64,000 bases of DNA. Origin: Paraburkholderia piptadeniae (GTDB lineage: Bacteria > Pseudomonadota > Gammaproteobacteria > Burkholderiales > Burkholderiaceae). Positions within the stretch are counted from its first letter, which is position 1; the number at the start of each line of letters is the position of its first letter. The notes beneath the pieces were generated by a model. That model worked only from the letters and a program-made list of their open reading frames with translations, was not told where the DNA came from and made no database searches. Below, one piece after another: positions 35,020-42,923 of the stretch. The stretch is taken from the NCBI RefSeq assembly GCF_900007165.1, contig NZ_CYGY02000035.1, forward strand, positions 209,300-273,299. The letters are read 5' to 3'. The translations under genes and the position numbers were made by a program.

Positions 35020-35618
35020 TCAGCACGCGCGCCGCCAGTGCCGAATAGCGCCTGCACTGCAGGATCGCGGCGCACCAATCGGCCCTGCCTGACATCGCGC
35101 CGATGGTTGTCGCGCGCAATGCGATGGCCAGCGACGTCGGGCCGCTCGCGCTTGAGCCGTTGCCACCATTCCGCATATGTCTGTTTGCGTGGTTTCGGAG
35201 CTGGCTTCGGCGCGTCGATGCCAGCGCCAGCCTTGAACACCTCGACGTACTTACCGCCCGTAGACCGCTTCCAGCTGCTCACGTGGATCTGCGCACGGTT
35301 TTCCTTGATGAAATTGCTGATCGACTGTGAGCCGACGGCGGCGCGCGCCGCCAGTTCGACGCGAGTGGACGGCCGACGCTTGAGAGCGTTCCAGATCGGC
35401 AGCGCAGTGGCGCGCATCACGGTGTCTGAGCCGAATACCCTGCGCACCGGTAGCTGCAGGATGTCGCGGCGCTTACGCAGCGCGGATTCTGTGCGCAACG
35501 GAAGCTCTTTGAGGATCTGTTTTGCGGTTTTCCCGTCCTTCCAGCCGCGTGCGAGGATCGCGTCCTCATCCGGGGTCCAGTCGGGCGCCATTGCCGCCAG
35601 CCGTCGTCGTTCATTCAT
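35016..35618 (-). CDS. Putative DNA-binding protein with SANT-like/HTH part
   Basis: 200 residues from the ATG at 35618 (MNERRRLAAMAPDW). WTPDEDAILARGWKDGKTAKQILKELP is a Myb/SANT-like pattern found in phage regulators; a second HTH-like region RVELAARAAVGSQSISNFIKEN follows. The C-terminus is very basic. It likely binds DNA; the target is unknown. Confidence 0.7.
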   Translation of the reverse strand: MNERRRLAAMAPDWTPDEDAILARGWKDGKTAKQILKELPLRTESALRKRRDILQLPVRRVFGSDTVMRATALPIWNALKRRPSTRVELAARAAVGSQSISNFIKENRAQIHVSSWKRSTGGKYVEVFKAGAGIDAPKPAPKPRKQTYAEWWQRLKRERPDVAGHRIARDNHRRDVRQGRLVRRDPAVQALFGTGGARAE

Positions 35619-36063
35619 CGAGCTCACCCACTGTTTCATCGACGGCGCCGTCGCGTACGAGCGACCACTCGCGGTATCCGCGCCGCCATGTCCGGAATTT
35701 CAAAAGCCGCGGCGCATCGCCCTGATCGAGCCATGCATGGCACCAGAAGCACGCAGGCACCGTGTACCTGTCGTCGGCTTTACGCGCGCCGCCCTTCCCG
35801 TGCTCGCTCTCATTGCTGTGCGCGGGCACGATCGTCTCTTCCGGATCGCGCTGCGGACACAGCGCCGGCACGCGGAGATAGCAGATCTGGTCGCGGCAGG
35901 CGTTGCGCATCTTCGCGTCGTGCCACTCGCGCTTCTTCCGTGTGCGACGTTTGACCTCACCATTGCGGATCCGCTGCTTGCGCGGCGTCAGGCTGCTGAA
36001 GGGCGAGTGATGCGGTTTCCGCTTGAATTGGGTGCGCTGCAGCTGTTTCTTGCGTGTCAGCAC
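35611..36063 (-). CDS. YbcO-like (DUF1364) nuclease domain protein
   Basis: 150 residues. Basic N-terminus (RKKQLQRTQFKRKPHHS), then CRDQICYLRVPALCPQRDPEETIVPAHSN and VPACFWCHAWLDQGD, the Cys/His arrangement of the DUF1364/NinG-type HNH nuclease fold. Lambda-like phages keep such recombination nucleases between replication and late genes, as here. Confidence 0.82.
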   Translation of the reverse strand: MLTRKKQLQRTQFKRKPHHSPFSSLTPRKQRIRNGEVKRRTRKKREWHDAKMRNACRDQICYLRVPALCPQRDPEETIVPAHSNESEHGKGGARKADDRYTVPACFWCHAWLDQGDAPRLLKFRTWRRGYREWSLVRDGAVDETVGELDE

Positions 36064-36410
36064 GGCTCGCCTCGCAGCTGCAGGACGTCATCAAGTCGAA
36101 CGCGATTCTTGCCCGGCGGGAATTCCGGGAAGGCGGCGCGCTGGTTGAAGTGCATCGGCACCGTGATCTCGACTTCGCCCGTTTCGAGGCGCGGCCATTT
36201 CTCCGGCGCCGTGATCCAGCCAGGCAAACGCACGTACGCGGTGTACGTGACGCGTCCGCCACGACGCACCGTCTTGCGGAATCTCCAACCGGGATTGGCA
36301 TGCATGCGCACGAGCTCGATCACCTCCAGCTCGAGCACGCACGGCGGCCGGTCTCGCTGCGGAACGTCGTACACAGTGAATGCGGCCGGGATGATGAACG
36401 TCATGCGCAT
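36057..36410 (-). CDS. Hypothetical protein, 117 aa
   Basis: A beta-rich soluble protein (FIIPAAFTVYDVPQRDRPPCVLELEVIE, RVTYTAYVRLPGWITAPEKWPRLETGEVEITVP). It overlaps the nuclease gene by seven bases. The spot is where RusA resolvases often lie, but RusA aspartates are not visible. Confidence 0.65.
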   Translation of the reverse strand: MRMTFIIPAAFTVYDVPQRDRPPCVLELEVIELVRMHANPGWRFRKTVRRGGRVTYTAYVRLPGWITAPEKWPRLETGEVEITVPMHFNQRAAFPEFPPGKNRVRLDDVLQLRGEPC

Positions 36411-36424
36411 GCGTGGCTCCGAAA

Positions 36425-36805
36425 TCAGCCTTCCGTCGCGCGAGCAGCGTCGCCGTTGTCGCGGTCCTCGGCGGCGCGTTCTTCTGCGGCCTCACCGACG
36501 TCAGCATCGGTCGCGATCGTGGGCACAACGGCCACGCCCGCCGGTGTGAAGTCGACGTAATACTTGTCGCCGACATTGAACTGTCCGAACAGCGCCGGGT
36601 TTTGAATCGTGATGTCGAGCGACGCGCACGGCGTCCAACGCGAAAACGTGTTGTCTTCGTCGCCCGTGCCGTCCGGGTTATATGCCGTGTTCGGGCCGAC
36701 CGCGGCGAAGCGCAGCTGCTCGCTGTTCGTCACGCTGTTACCGCCGGCGTCGGTAGTCACATTCGCGGACACATTCATCACCATCATCTTTGCGCGCATC
36801 GTCAT
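36425..36805 (-). CDS. Hypothetical beta-rich protein with acidic tail
   Basis: 126 residues from the ATG at 36805, preceded by GGAGC. The body is MMVMNVSANVTTDAGGNSVTNS, AAVGPNTAYNPDG, CASLDITIQNPALFGQFNVG, ending in an Ala/Glu/Asp/Arg tail. No family recognised. Confidence 0.65.
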   Translation of the reverse strand: MTMRAKMMVMNVSANVTTDAGGNSVTNSEQLRFAAVGPNTAYNPDGTGDEDNTFSRWTPCASLDITIQNPALFGQFNVGDKYYVDFTPAGVAVVPTIATDADVGEAAEERAAEDRDNGDAARATEG

Positions 36806-36828
36806 TGCTCTGCTCCAAGGTTGAGTTG

Positions 36829-37347
36829 TCACCAGCTGCGGCTGGTGAGAGCTTCGACTCGCCAGCCGTGTCGACCAGCACGTTGAATAGCGAGAAATCG
36901 AAACGGGAATTGCGCGGCCGCGACCTTCGTCTTCGCGCGCGCGTCGTCTGTCCAGCGCCCTTTCACCTCGCGGAACTCGAGTTGACCGGCGGCCGTGATG
37001 ACAGGGAAATCGATGGTGATGAACGTGTTGTCCGCGAGACGCAGCTTGATCGCCTCGAAGCGGTACCAGAGGATCTCGCCGGCGTGCAGCTGCGGCTTGA
37101 GCACCTCGTCCTCGTATGCGGTCTCGGTTTTGTTCTGTTTGCCGCGCATGTCGCGACCGAGCTGCTGCATGCGCTCGACTGGCGTCAGCGTGCCGCTCAC
37201 CATGCGAGCGAGAGATGCGTCGAGCGGGACGTGATCTGCGGACGCTAAGCGCGCCGCCGCGGCGGAGATCTGGCCGACCACGCGGGCGGTGCCGATCTTG
37301 CCGCCCGTGATAGCGCTAGCCGGGAGACGAACGGTGCCCTTGCTCAT
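36829..37347 (-). CDS. DUF1064-like PD-(D/E)xK nuclease/resolvase-type protein
   Basis: 172 residues from the ATG at 37347 (MSKGTVRLPASAITGG). The C-terminal half reads KTETAYEDEVLKPQLHAGEI, LRLADNTFITIDFPVI, QLEFREVKGRW: a Glu near YEDE, Asp in FPVI context and ExK in FREVKG fit a PD-(D/E)xK core as in DUF1064 phage nucleases. It may act in recombination or resolve branched DNA. Confidence 0.7.
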   Translation of the reverse strand: MSKGTVRLPASAITGGKIGTARVVGQISAAAARLASADHVPLDASLARMVSGTLTPVERMQQLGRDMRGKQNKTETAYEDEVLKPQLHAGEILWYRFEAIKLRLADNTFITIDFPVITAAGQLEFREVKGRWTDDARAKTKVAAAQFPFRFLAIQRAGRHGWRVEALTSRSW

Positions 37348-37592
37348 AGGCCACCATTCCAGATCGACACAACAAGCGCGATCGCCTCTTCGGGCGACGG
37401 TGCGGTGAATTGAATCGTCAGCGTCGCGTCGCAATCGCTGCAATCGATGCTCGCCGTCCACGAATCGAACTCGATCTGATCGTCGCGGACCTCGCCGGCC
37501 GCGCTGCCGCAAAAGCGACACCGGGCCAGTTTGTGCGTACGCGAGCCGTTTCCGATGAACGACGTGCCGTCGGTGTTGATCTCGGTTTTCAT
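37344..37592 (-). CDS. Lar-like zinc-ribbon protein
   Basis: 82 residues with LARCRFCGSAAGEVR and SIDCSDCDATLTI, two CxxC knuckles, ending EEAIALVVSIWNGGL. This matches Lar-family restriction-alleviation-like proteins of phages. Whether it modulates a type I restriction system here is not known. Confidence 0.78.
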   Translation of the reverse strand: MKTEINTDGTSFIGNGSRTHKLARCRFCGSAAGEVRDDQIEFDSWTASIDCSDCDATLTIQFTAPSPEEAIALVVSIWNGGL

Positions 37593-37795
37593 TGCTGCGC
37601 TTCCCCGGGCGGGCGCAACGTCAGCGACTGCATTGCGCCGGGATAGTCGTTGAAATCAACGCAGATCTTCGGCGCATGAACGTCGGCGCGGCGGTAATCG
37701 ATGTTCACGCGACACCATTGATCCAGCGCGTACGCTTCGACGTCTGATTCGGGCGCGACATGCAGCGTGCCGTCGGCGAGGATGGTCGCCTTCAT
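37589..37795 (-). CDS. Hypothetical protein, 68 aa
   Basis: Short soluble protein (TILADGTLHVAPESDVEAYALDQWC, HAPKICVDFNDY). It overlaps both neighbours by four bases in the polycistron. No family recognised. Confidence 0.6.
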   Translation of the reverse strand: MKATILADGTLHVAPESDVEAYALDQWCRVNIDYRRADVHAPKICVDFNDYPGAMQSLTLRPPGEAQQ

Positions 37796-38187
37796 GCCAG
37801 CACCTCGTCGGGGACGTCATCACCAAACTTTGACGCGACATAGACGCGCATGGCGGCGACGAGCGGCTCGCTGGCGGTCTCAACATACCGAGCCGTCACG
37901 GCGCCGGTTGGCCACACGTCGTAATCCTTCAGAGCGACCCACTCGCCACCGTCGACGTGCAAACCGATCGACTCCCGCTCAATGATCAGGCCACCTTGGT
38001 CCCAGTGTTCCGAAGGCGCGAAGTGGAAATTCGGATGCAGTCGCATCTGCGACCAGGTCTTGCCGTCACGCTGCATGCGAAAAATCGCGACATCAGCCAC
38101 CGGATGGCGCTTGTCTTCTGGCAACGTGCATTCGGCTTTCGCAACCCAGTAATCGAGAAGCGAGCCACTCAGTTCGCTGACTTTCAC
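37792..38187 (-). CDS. NinX-like (DUF2591) phage protein
   Basis: 131 residues: MKVSELSGSLLDYWVAKAEC, FAPSEHWDQGGLIIERESIGL, WVALKDYDVWPTGAVTARYVETASEPLVAAMRVYVASKFG, the DUF2591/NinX pattern. Function unknown; common in nin-type regions of lambdoid phages. Confidence 0.88.
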   Translation of the reverse strand: MKVSELSGSLLDYWVAKAECTLPEDKRHPVADVAIFRMQRDGKTWSQMRLHPNFHFAPSEHWDQGGLIIERESIGLHVDGGEWVALKDYDVWPTGAVTARYVETASEPLVAAMRVYVASKFGDDVPDEVLA

Positions 38188-38429
38188 GCGATCACCTCGT
38201 CGAGCTGCTCGTCATGCACGGGAACGCCACTGATCGGCTTCGGCATCGAGTCGGGAATCGGCAGATGCGCAAAGCCCGCGTCGCGCATCGATGCACATGT
38301 GCAATTCCATCCAGGCCCGTAGCCTTTGAACGGTGCCGAAGCCGAAAGCACTTCGACGATGGCGCCGTGAATTTCCGGACAGACATCGGAACTGCGCACG
38401 ATGGCGAGATCGCCGGGTTTCACGTTCAT
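38184..38429 (-). CDS. Hypothetical protein, 81 aa
   Basis: Soluble: MNVKPGDLAIVRSSDVCPEIHGAIVEVLSA gives a small SH3-like beta fold by pattern, with a WNCTCAS cysteine pair. Part of the nin-like leftward polycistron, overlapping by four bases. Confidence 0.62.
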   Translation of the reverse strand: MNVKPGDLAIVRSSDVCPEIHGAIVEVLSASAPFKGYGPGWNCTCASMRDAGFAHLPIPDSMPKPISGVPVHDEQLDEVIA

Positions 38430-38845
38430 CTTTCACCCCGCTTGGCGGCGCGCCGCCGTTCGTACAGCGTCTTGTTGATCATCGTTCCGCCGAAGTTGTC
38501 CTTGGCGTCTATCCCTTCGCCGCAATGCGGGCACGCCGGCACCATCGTGCGGCTACGCCATGCGCGCTCGACGCGCTGCGCGGCGATCAGGTGGAGATCT
38601 CGCTGCATGCCCTCGGCGTGGCGCCGCTCGCGTGCACTCAGTTTCGCGAGCGCCTGCTCGTAGTGCTCGAGGAAGAACGTCAGCGTCCAGTAGGCGTTCA
38701 GCTGCACGTCGCAGTCGGCGCAGCGCACGATGCAGCCCTCGTCGTCGAGGATCAGGCGCTTGTGCTTGCAGTCGGTCGACGGCCGCGATGCAAATTGGCG
38801 CTGACGCTGGATCCGCAGATCTTCGATATCGATGACCTTGCTCAA
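38426..38845 (-). CDS. Cysteine-rich hypothetical protein, TTG start
   Basis: 139 residues. I chose the TTG at 38845, preceded by GGGAGG at five bases and overlapping the upstream stop (TTGA). The N-terminal half has DCKHKRLILDDEGCIVRCADCDVQLN and the C-terminal half VPACPHCGEGIDA, two likely zinc knuckles joined by a helix. No family recognised. Confidence 0.65.
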   Translation of the reverse strand: MSKVIDIEDLRIQRQRQFASRPSTDCKHKRLILDDEGCIVRCADCDVQLNAYWTLTFFLEHYEQALAKLSARERRHAEGMQRDLHLIAAQRVERAWRSRTMVPACPHCGEGIDAKDNFGGTMINKTLYERRRAAKRGER

Positions 38846-39114
38846 AACAGCCTCCCGGTGAGCACCGTCCAGATCGAACGCCAGAACGACGTGCGCTCGC
38901 GCGGCAGACGCGCTTCCCACAGATCGCCATGCGGACCGCACGGACCGGCGAGGCCGCGCATCATGGCGCACGTGCTCACCCAGCCGTTGATGGGATCAAT
39001 CGGCGATATCGGATGACGGCACGCCATCGGCAGATTTACCGGCGGATTCAGGCCTGCGTGACGGCATGTCACGCACGTGCGCGGTCGCGCGGGCTGTTCG
39101 AACTCAGGACGCAT
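38842..39114 (-). CDS. Cysteine-rich hypothetical protein, 90 aa
   Basis: From the ATG at 39114: RPRTCVTCRHAGLNPP, MACRHPIS, GWVSTCAMMRG; the spacing suggests a zinc-binding site. It overlaps the end of the replication gene by eleven bases. Confidence 0.6.
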   Translation of the reverse strand: MRPEFEQPARPRTCVTCRHAGLNPPVNLPMACRHPISPIDPINGWVSTCAMMRGLAGPCGPHGDLWEARLPRERTSFWRSIWTVLTGRLF

Positions 39115-40294
39115 AGTCGTCAACGGGCATGAGTGCGTCGCCGAACGTCCGGCGCGCGAACTGGTAGAGATCGAGGGAGTTGAAACGCGTGGCATCCGCC
39201 AGCACGAACTCGGCGGCGCGCCGGTCTTTCGCGGCCTTCACCACGATCACGCGGTAGTAGTGCCAGTCCTCGTCCGGCTTGCACGGACGCACGTTGAGCT
39301 CGGCGGCGCGCGCGATCACGCCCTCTTCCGTGAGGTGCCATTCGGCTGGATCGGTGGCAACCGCGCCGCCCTGCGGCGCGTTGTCCGCAGCGAGCAGCTG
39401 GTCGACAAACGTCGCGACGAAACCCACGTACGTCGGGCGCCCATCGCTTTCGCGCTTGCGCGCCGCCACGGCCGACTCATGCGCTTTGCGCAGTTGCGCG
39501 ACCGTCACGCCGTCAGCGACCCACTTGAGCACGTGGACACGATCGCGGCTTCGATCGATCGACAGATCCTTGCCCCTTTCGCGCTCCAGGCCGATCAGCA
39601 GATCCGTGAGCTCGCCCTCAGTGTCGGGTTTTATGTTTTTCGAATCAGCAGCAGCGGCAGCAGAGTTATCCACAGCATCGGCGCTCGCGCGCGTTGCTGC
39701 TGTAGTCTCTGTAGTAGTCACCCCTACGTTAACCAAATGGACTTCGCCCGCTCCGCGAACGAGGTTTTGCCCGGTTGGCGGCGAAGGATTTTCCCGGTTC
39801 GCGGACTCGTCTTTGTCCATTTCGCGAGATGGACTTTCACCACTTCCCGAAGTGGACTTTTCCGATTCCCCGGAATGGACTTTTACCATTTCGGGAAGTG
39901 GGCTTTTACCAGTTGGGGGAAGCGGCTTTTTCGACTTCGATGCACGCGCCTTGCGAGGCTTTTTCGCTACCGGTCCGGAAGCGAGCAGACGCTCGAGCGC
40001 ATCGTCGTCGACGCGGAAATAGATCTTGTGTTCGATGCGCTTTTCGGTCTCGATCAACACGCCCGATTCGCGCAGGGCGGCGCGCGCCGAGCGCTGTTCC
40101 TCGTATGACAGGCCTGTCTCGCTCTCCAGTTCGGCAGATGACTTGTGCACGCCGAATTCGCTCGTGGCCTTGTCCTGCCAGTAGAAGATCTGGCAGAACA
40201 GCACGGCCGCGTTGACGCCGCCGAGATACTTTGCGAGGAACGGGTAATAGGCGATCGGGCGACCGAGCTCGCGCAATACGTCTGCGGCTCTCAT
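39104..40294 (-). CDS. Replication initiator, lambda O-like, with internal iterons
   Basis: 396 residues. The N-terminal part is a winged-helix replication-initiation fold (FLAKYLGGVNAAVLFCQIFYWQDKA, KSSAELESETGLSYEEQRSARAALRESGVL, IETEKRIEHKIYFRVD). Residues about 116-190 are a Pro/Ser/Glu-rich linker encoded by nine tandem 23-bp repeats. The C-terminal part holds DRVHVLKWVADGVTVAQLRKAHESA. This layout, DNA-binding N-terminus plus origin within the gene, is the lambda O design. No helicase-loader gene is obvious next to it. Confidence 0.82.
   Translation of the reverse strand: MRAADVLRELGRPIAYYPFLAKYLGGVNAAVLFCQIFYWQDKATSEFGVHKSSAELESETGLSYEEQRSARAALRESGVLIETEKRIEHKIYFRVDDDALERLLASGPVAKKPRKARASKSKKPLPPTGKSPLPEMVKVHSGESEKSTSGSGESPSREMDKDESANRENPSPPTGQNLVRGAGEVHLVNVGVTTTETTAATRASADAVDNSAAAAADSKNIKPDTEGELTDLLIGLERERGKDLSIDRSRDRVHVLKWVADGVTVAQLRKAHESAVAARKRESDGRPTYVGFVATFVDQLLAADNAPQGGAVATDPAEWHLTEEGVIARAAELNVRPCKPDEDWHYYRVIVVKAAKDRRAAEFVLADATRFNSLDLYQFARRTFGDALMPVDDYAS
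39738..39944. repeat. Nine 23-bp iterons, probable replication origin
   Basis: Repeats start at 39738, 39761, 39784, 39807, 39830, 39853, 39876, 39899 and 39922, each exactly 23 bases after the last. The best copies (39830-39898) read near TGGACTTTT with a C-rich middle and GAAG end. Because 23 is not a multiple of three, the repetition is at DNA level, not protein level. They lie inside the initiator gene, as lambda ori iterons do in O. Confidence 0.85.
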
Positions 40295-40842
40295 ACGACA
40301 CCTTCCCGGATGTGACGTGGGATGCAGCGCTGCGCGTCGATGCGCTGCTCCCAGAAGCGGTAATAGAGATTGCGGTACCACGTGCTCACGACGGCCGAGG
40401 GGATCTTCTCGCGGCCCAGAACGTGCGGTGCACGCGCGATCACGATCTCGTATCCGTCGGGCTGCGTGCTGAAATGGTCGACACGCGCGGGCTTTACATG
40501 CCAGATCCCGGCATGGGCGGGAACCCATTCGGGAATGCCGAGCTGCTCGGGAACCACGTACACAAAGCGCGTGATCCAGCCGGGCATGCCGACCCACTTG
40601 GGCTTAGAGAGGTCCTTTCGCCAGTCGCCGAGCGAGATCTTCACCTCAAGCTCGGTCGCGTAGTCGGATGAGGAGATCATGATGAAGTCCGCGCGATATT
40701 CACCGCGCTTGCCACCGGTGGGCCAGCGAACCGTGGCTTCAGGGATCAGGATGTTGCGGCGATGATCGACGTGCCGGCGGATTGCGGCCTCGACGAGCCC
40801 CGCGTTTATCGGCCGAGTTGTGTCGGGGCTATTGCTGCTCAT
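40291..40842 (-). CDS. PD-(D/E)xK-like nuclease-type protein
   Basis: 183 residues from the ATG at 40842 (MSSNSPDTTRPINAG). GEYRADFIMISSSDYATELEVKISLGDWRKDLSKPKW contains Asp and ExK spaced as in PD-(D/E)xK folds (also seen in MmcB-like repair proteins). FVYVVPEQLGIPEWVPAHAGIWHV follows. It overlaps the initiator by four bases. A DNA-processing role is likely. Confidence 0.68.
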   Translation of the reverse strand: MSSNSPDTTRPINAGLVEAAIRRHVDHRRNILIPEATVRWPTGGKRGEYRADFIMISSSDYATELEVKISLGDWRKDLSKPKWVGMPGWITRFVYVVPEQLGIPEWVPAHAGIWHVKPARVDHFSTQPDGYEIVIARAPHVLGREKIPSAVVSTWYRNLYYRFWEQRIDAQRCIPRHIREGVV

Positions 40843-41098
40843 TGCGCGCCGCCACATTCACGCGATAGAAATTCCTGCCGTCGGCGCTGATCTCATCGAC
40901 AAGGCCCCGGCTCACGAGCGCATCAATATGCGTGCGAACCGCGCTCACGGACATGCCGCACACGAACGACAGCTTGCGCACCGTCACTTCGCATTCGCAC
41001 GTGCTCTGCAGGCTCAAATGGCACAGGCATAGCAGCACGATCTTCGGCATCGCGCGCAGCTCGATATCCCATGCGAGGTTCGACAGGTGATATGACAT
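40829..41098 (-). CDS. Winged-helix DNA-binding protein
   Basis: 89 residues: LRAMPKIVLLCLCHLSLQSTCECEV, VRKLSFVCGMSVSAVRTHIDALVSRGLVDEI, NFYRVNVA: a clear winged helix with recognition helix SVSAVRTHIDAL. Replication or transcription control in the early leftward operon is likely. Confidence 0.75.
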   Translation of the reverse strand: MSYHLSNLAWDIELRAMPKIVLLCLCHLSLQSTCECEVTVRKLSFVCGMSVSAVRTHIDALVSRGLVDEISADGRNFYRVNVAARNEQQ

Positions 41099-41105
41099 AG
41101 GTCCG

Positions 41106-41294
41106 TCAGTGACGTGGTTTCTGCAGCTCACGCAAATGCGCGAGGCCTAATACAGCGAGTGCTTTGTGAAGCTGTTCGTCGCGATGCATCATTGCTTCCA
41201 GCTCGACCTGCACTGCACCTTCGTTGTCTCCAGCCCTGGCGCGCGCCGTACGCAACGCCTCGTCGGCCCGCCGTTGGGCGTCACTCTCTGTCAC
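41106..41294 (-). CDS. Small helical hypothetical protein, GTG start
   Basis: 62 residues from the GTG at 41294, which overlaps the upstream TGA (GTGA). Content is charged helix (AQRRADEALRTARARAGDNEGAVQVE, MMHRDEQLHKALAVLGLAHLREL). No family recognised. Confidence 0.55.
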   Translation of the reverse strand: MTESDAQRRADEALRTARARAGDNEGAVQVELEAMMHRDEQLHKALAVLGLAHLRELQKPRH

Positions 41295-41695
41295 CGCACC
41301 GCCTCCATCGCGAAGTACTCCTCGACCAGCCGCAGCGCCATGTCGCGCGCCAGCCATTGCGCGATCGCGCAGTTGCCGAGTTGCTCTTGCACGATCCCGA
41401 CTTTGTCGGCGGGCAGCTTGCGCCGCTTGCGGCCCTTCTCATCGCGCTCATCCGCGTGGAAGTAGTCAGAGACGTGTTGCTGGATGAGGTCACACGTCGC
41501 GGCGAGATACGGCTGCGACATGCCGGGGAAACGACGATGCTTCCAGGCGAGCGCGCAGACCTCGTGATACGTCTTGCAGGCCTCTATCTCGTCGCGGGGC
41601 AAAAAGCGAAGCCGCGGCTGCTGTGGCGCCGGCGGCATGTCGGGAGGGACCGCTGCTCGCGGTCGGGATGATGGGCTGTGATAGTCAAATGTCAT
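41291..41695 (-). CDS. Hypothetical early protein, 134 aa
   Basis: From the ATG at 41695 (MTFDYHSPSSRPRAAV): a proline-rich N-terminus, helices ACKTYHEVCALAWKHRRFPGMSQPYLAATCDLIQQHV and a basic region DEKGRKRRKLPADK, then QWLARDMALRLVEEYFAMEAV. A regulatory or replication role is plausible from place only. Confidence 0.62.
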   Translation of the reverse strand: MTFDYHSPSSRPRAAVPPDMPPAPQQPRLRFLPRDEIEACKTYHEVCALAWKHRRFPGMSQPYLAATCDLIQQHVSDYFHADERDEKGRKRRKLPADKVGIVQEQLGNCAIAQWLARDMALRLVEEYFAMEAVR

Positions 41696-41770
41696 CGAAA
41701 CACCTGTTGATACACCTGTTGGCGATTGGCGAAAATTTTTTGCATGGAAACCATGCAAAGCCCCGTAAAT

Positions 41771-42052
41771 TCACGCGCCGCCAGGCAGCGCCATCTCCGG
41801 TACAACTCCGTTCGATACGGCCGATGCGAACAGCAGCAGCCACGTCGACGGCAAGATGTTTCTCGTGTGCAGCGACAGTTCTGTGCCGTCGTGCTTTGTG
41901 ATGGCGATCGTGTCGGTCACCATGTCGTACACACCGCTCCTCAGTCCGTCTTCATCGAAGAGGCAGTGCAAAACCTGCTTGCGGATCGCTGGATAGCGGT
42001 GCATCGCGTCGATCACATCGGCGAGTACTTCCTCCAGCTCGCGCGCCGCCAT
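41771..42052 (-). CDS. Hypothetical early protein, 93 aa
   Basis: Soluble: LEEVLADVIDAMHRYPAIRKQVLHCLFDE then a beta part (VYDMVTDTIAITKHDGTELSLHTR) and a hydrophobic LPSTWLLLFASAV. No family recognised. Its start adjoins a rightward promoter for the next gene. Confidence 0.6.
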   Translation of the reverse strand: MAARELEEVLADVIDAMHRYPAIRKQVLHCLFDEDGLRSGVYDMVTDTIAITKHDGTELSLHTRNILPSTWLLLFASAVSNGVVPEMALPGGA

Positions 42053-42070
42053 TCATCGGTGCCCGCGAAA

Positions 42071-42099
42071 TTGGTGAGGGTTCACAGCCCGTTTAGAAT
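42071..42099 (+). promoter_or_regulatory. Rightward sigma-70-like promoter inside the leftward early block
   Basis: TTGGTG at 42071-42076, 17-base spacer, TAGAAT at 42094-42099. It points to the gene at 42144 and away from operator control by the two repressor blocks. Confidence 0.55.
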
Positions 42100-42141
42100 C
42101 GGTGGCTCCCACACGCACCGTTTCCTCACGGAAAGGAACCC

Positions 42142-42702
42142 TCATGACTTCACCCAACGACGAACAAACGACAGCAGCTCCGAAAGACCCGACGATGCTC
42201 GTTGTGATCGCGTTGATTCATGCTCTTCACCAGCACAAGATCCTTCCTGCGCAGGCGGTAGCGGATGTTCTCGATCGACGCGCCGTGAACGCAGCGCTTC
42301 GCGGAAGAACTGGAGACGAGCAGACAGTCCGGGACGTCGCCGTGTTGATCCAGAATCTGGCCGATCAGCTCGAGCGGTATTCGCCGTTTGGCCCCACAGA
42401 TCGAGATCGACCTCTTCCTTGAGCGTCGTGAACCCCTGCGCCGCCAGTACGGTGCGGATCTCTTCGTGGATCGAGTTCAGAAACTCCGGACGCACCACGG
42501 TCGGCGCGGGCTCGCCCGGGTATAACCGGGGCACGCGCGCACCGATTTCGAAATTTGGAAGCGGGACCGAGGCGCGATGGAACGCATTGATCTCTCGCGC
42601 CCGCTGGTTAAGCATTTCCTTCCAGTCACTGTCGGCAAAGGTCTTCGTGCTTCGAGTCAGCCGGCCGCCGCGACGCGCGAATTTCGATTTGAACGTGCGC
42701 AT
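42142..42702 (-). CDS. Hypothetical protein after cro; C-terminal third doubtful
   Basis: From MRTFKSKFARRGGRL (ATG at 42702). The first 110 residues look real (DWKEMLNQRAREINAFHRAS, RVPRLYPGEPAPTVVRPEFLNSIHEEIR). The last 75 lie antisense to the gene at 42144 and are Arg/Ser-rich, typical of a shadow frame; no earlier stop exists, so either both strands code or the 3' end was remodelled by recombination. Confidence 0.5.
   Translation of the reverse strand: MRTFKSKFARRGGRLTRSTKTFADSDWKEMLNQRAREINAFHRASVPLPNFEIGARVPRLYPGEPAPTVVRPEFLNSIHEEIRTVLAAQGFTTLKEEVDLDLWGQTANTARADRPDSGSTRRRPGLSARLQFFREALRSRRVDREHPLPPAQEGSCAGEEHESTRSQRASSGLSELLSFVRRWVKS
42144..42422 (+). CDS. Small hypothetical protein with its own promoter, antisense to the early operon
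   Basis: 92 residues, AAGGAA ribosome site, MTSPNDEQTTAAPKDP then helices LVVIALIHALHQHKILPAQAVADVLDRRAV and VRDVAVLIQNLADQLERYS. It runs against the leftward early genes, so it could be expressed in the lysogen and its transcript could interfere with the early leftward mRNA. No family recognised. Confidence 0.6.
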   Translation: MTSPNDEQTTAAPKDPTMLVVIALIHALHQHKILPAQAVADVLDRRAVNAALRGRTGDEQTVRDVAVLIQNLADQLERYSPFGPTDRDRPLP

Positions 42703-42703
42703 C

Positions 42704-42916
42704 TCAGACGCCCTCCTCGGTTTGCACGGGCGGCAGCTCATTGACGAGCTGCTCCAGCCCTCTGACGAGCTGGTAGGCCGGCCGCTTCTTTCCGATCTTT
42801 CCATTCGCGATGTCGGAGATCGTGGGCTGGCTGCATCCAAGCCGATCGGCGATGGATCGCTGCGTGTGGCCGCCGGCGAGCAGCCTTTGCACCATGGTCT
42901 GAAGGTCTGGTTCCAT
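42704..42916 (-). CDS. Cro-like repressor
   Basis: 70 residues with an HTH: TMVQRLLAGGHTQRSIADRLGCSQPTISDIANGKIG. It is the first gene of the leftward early operon, divergent from the CI-like gene, with its ATG only seven bases past the -10 element, so its mRNA is probably leaderless. Position and size fit Cro, which lowers early transcription and repressor synthesis in lytic growth. Confidence 0.85.
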   Translation of the reverse strand: MEPDLQTMVQRLLAGGHTQRSIADRLGCSQPTISDIANGKIGKKRPAYQLVRGLEQLVNELPPVQTEEGV

Positions 42917-42923
42917 GCGCAGA

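Noticed and set aside
39738..39944. Regular short repeats as a CRISPR array
   Set aside because: The repeats are back-to-back and degenerate with no unique spacers, and they lie inside an initiator gene.
42142..42916. Toxin-antitoxin pair (HTH gene plus following gene)
   Set aside because: The HTH gene is divergent from a CI-like gene across an operator, as Cro is; the following protein has no toxin motif.
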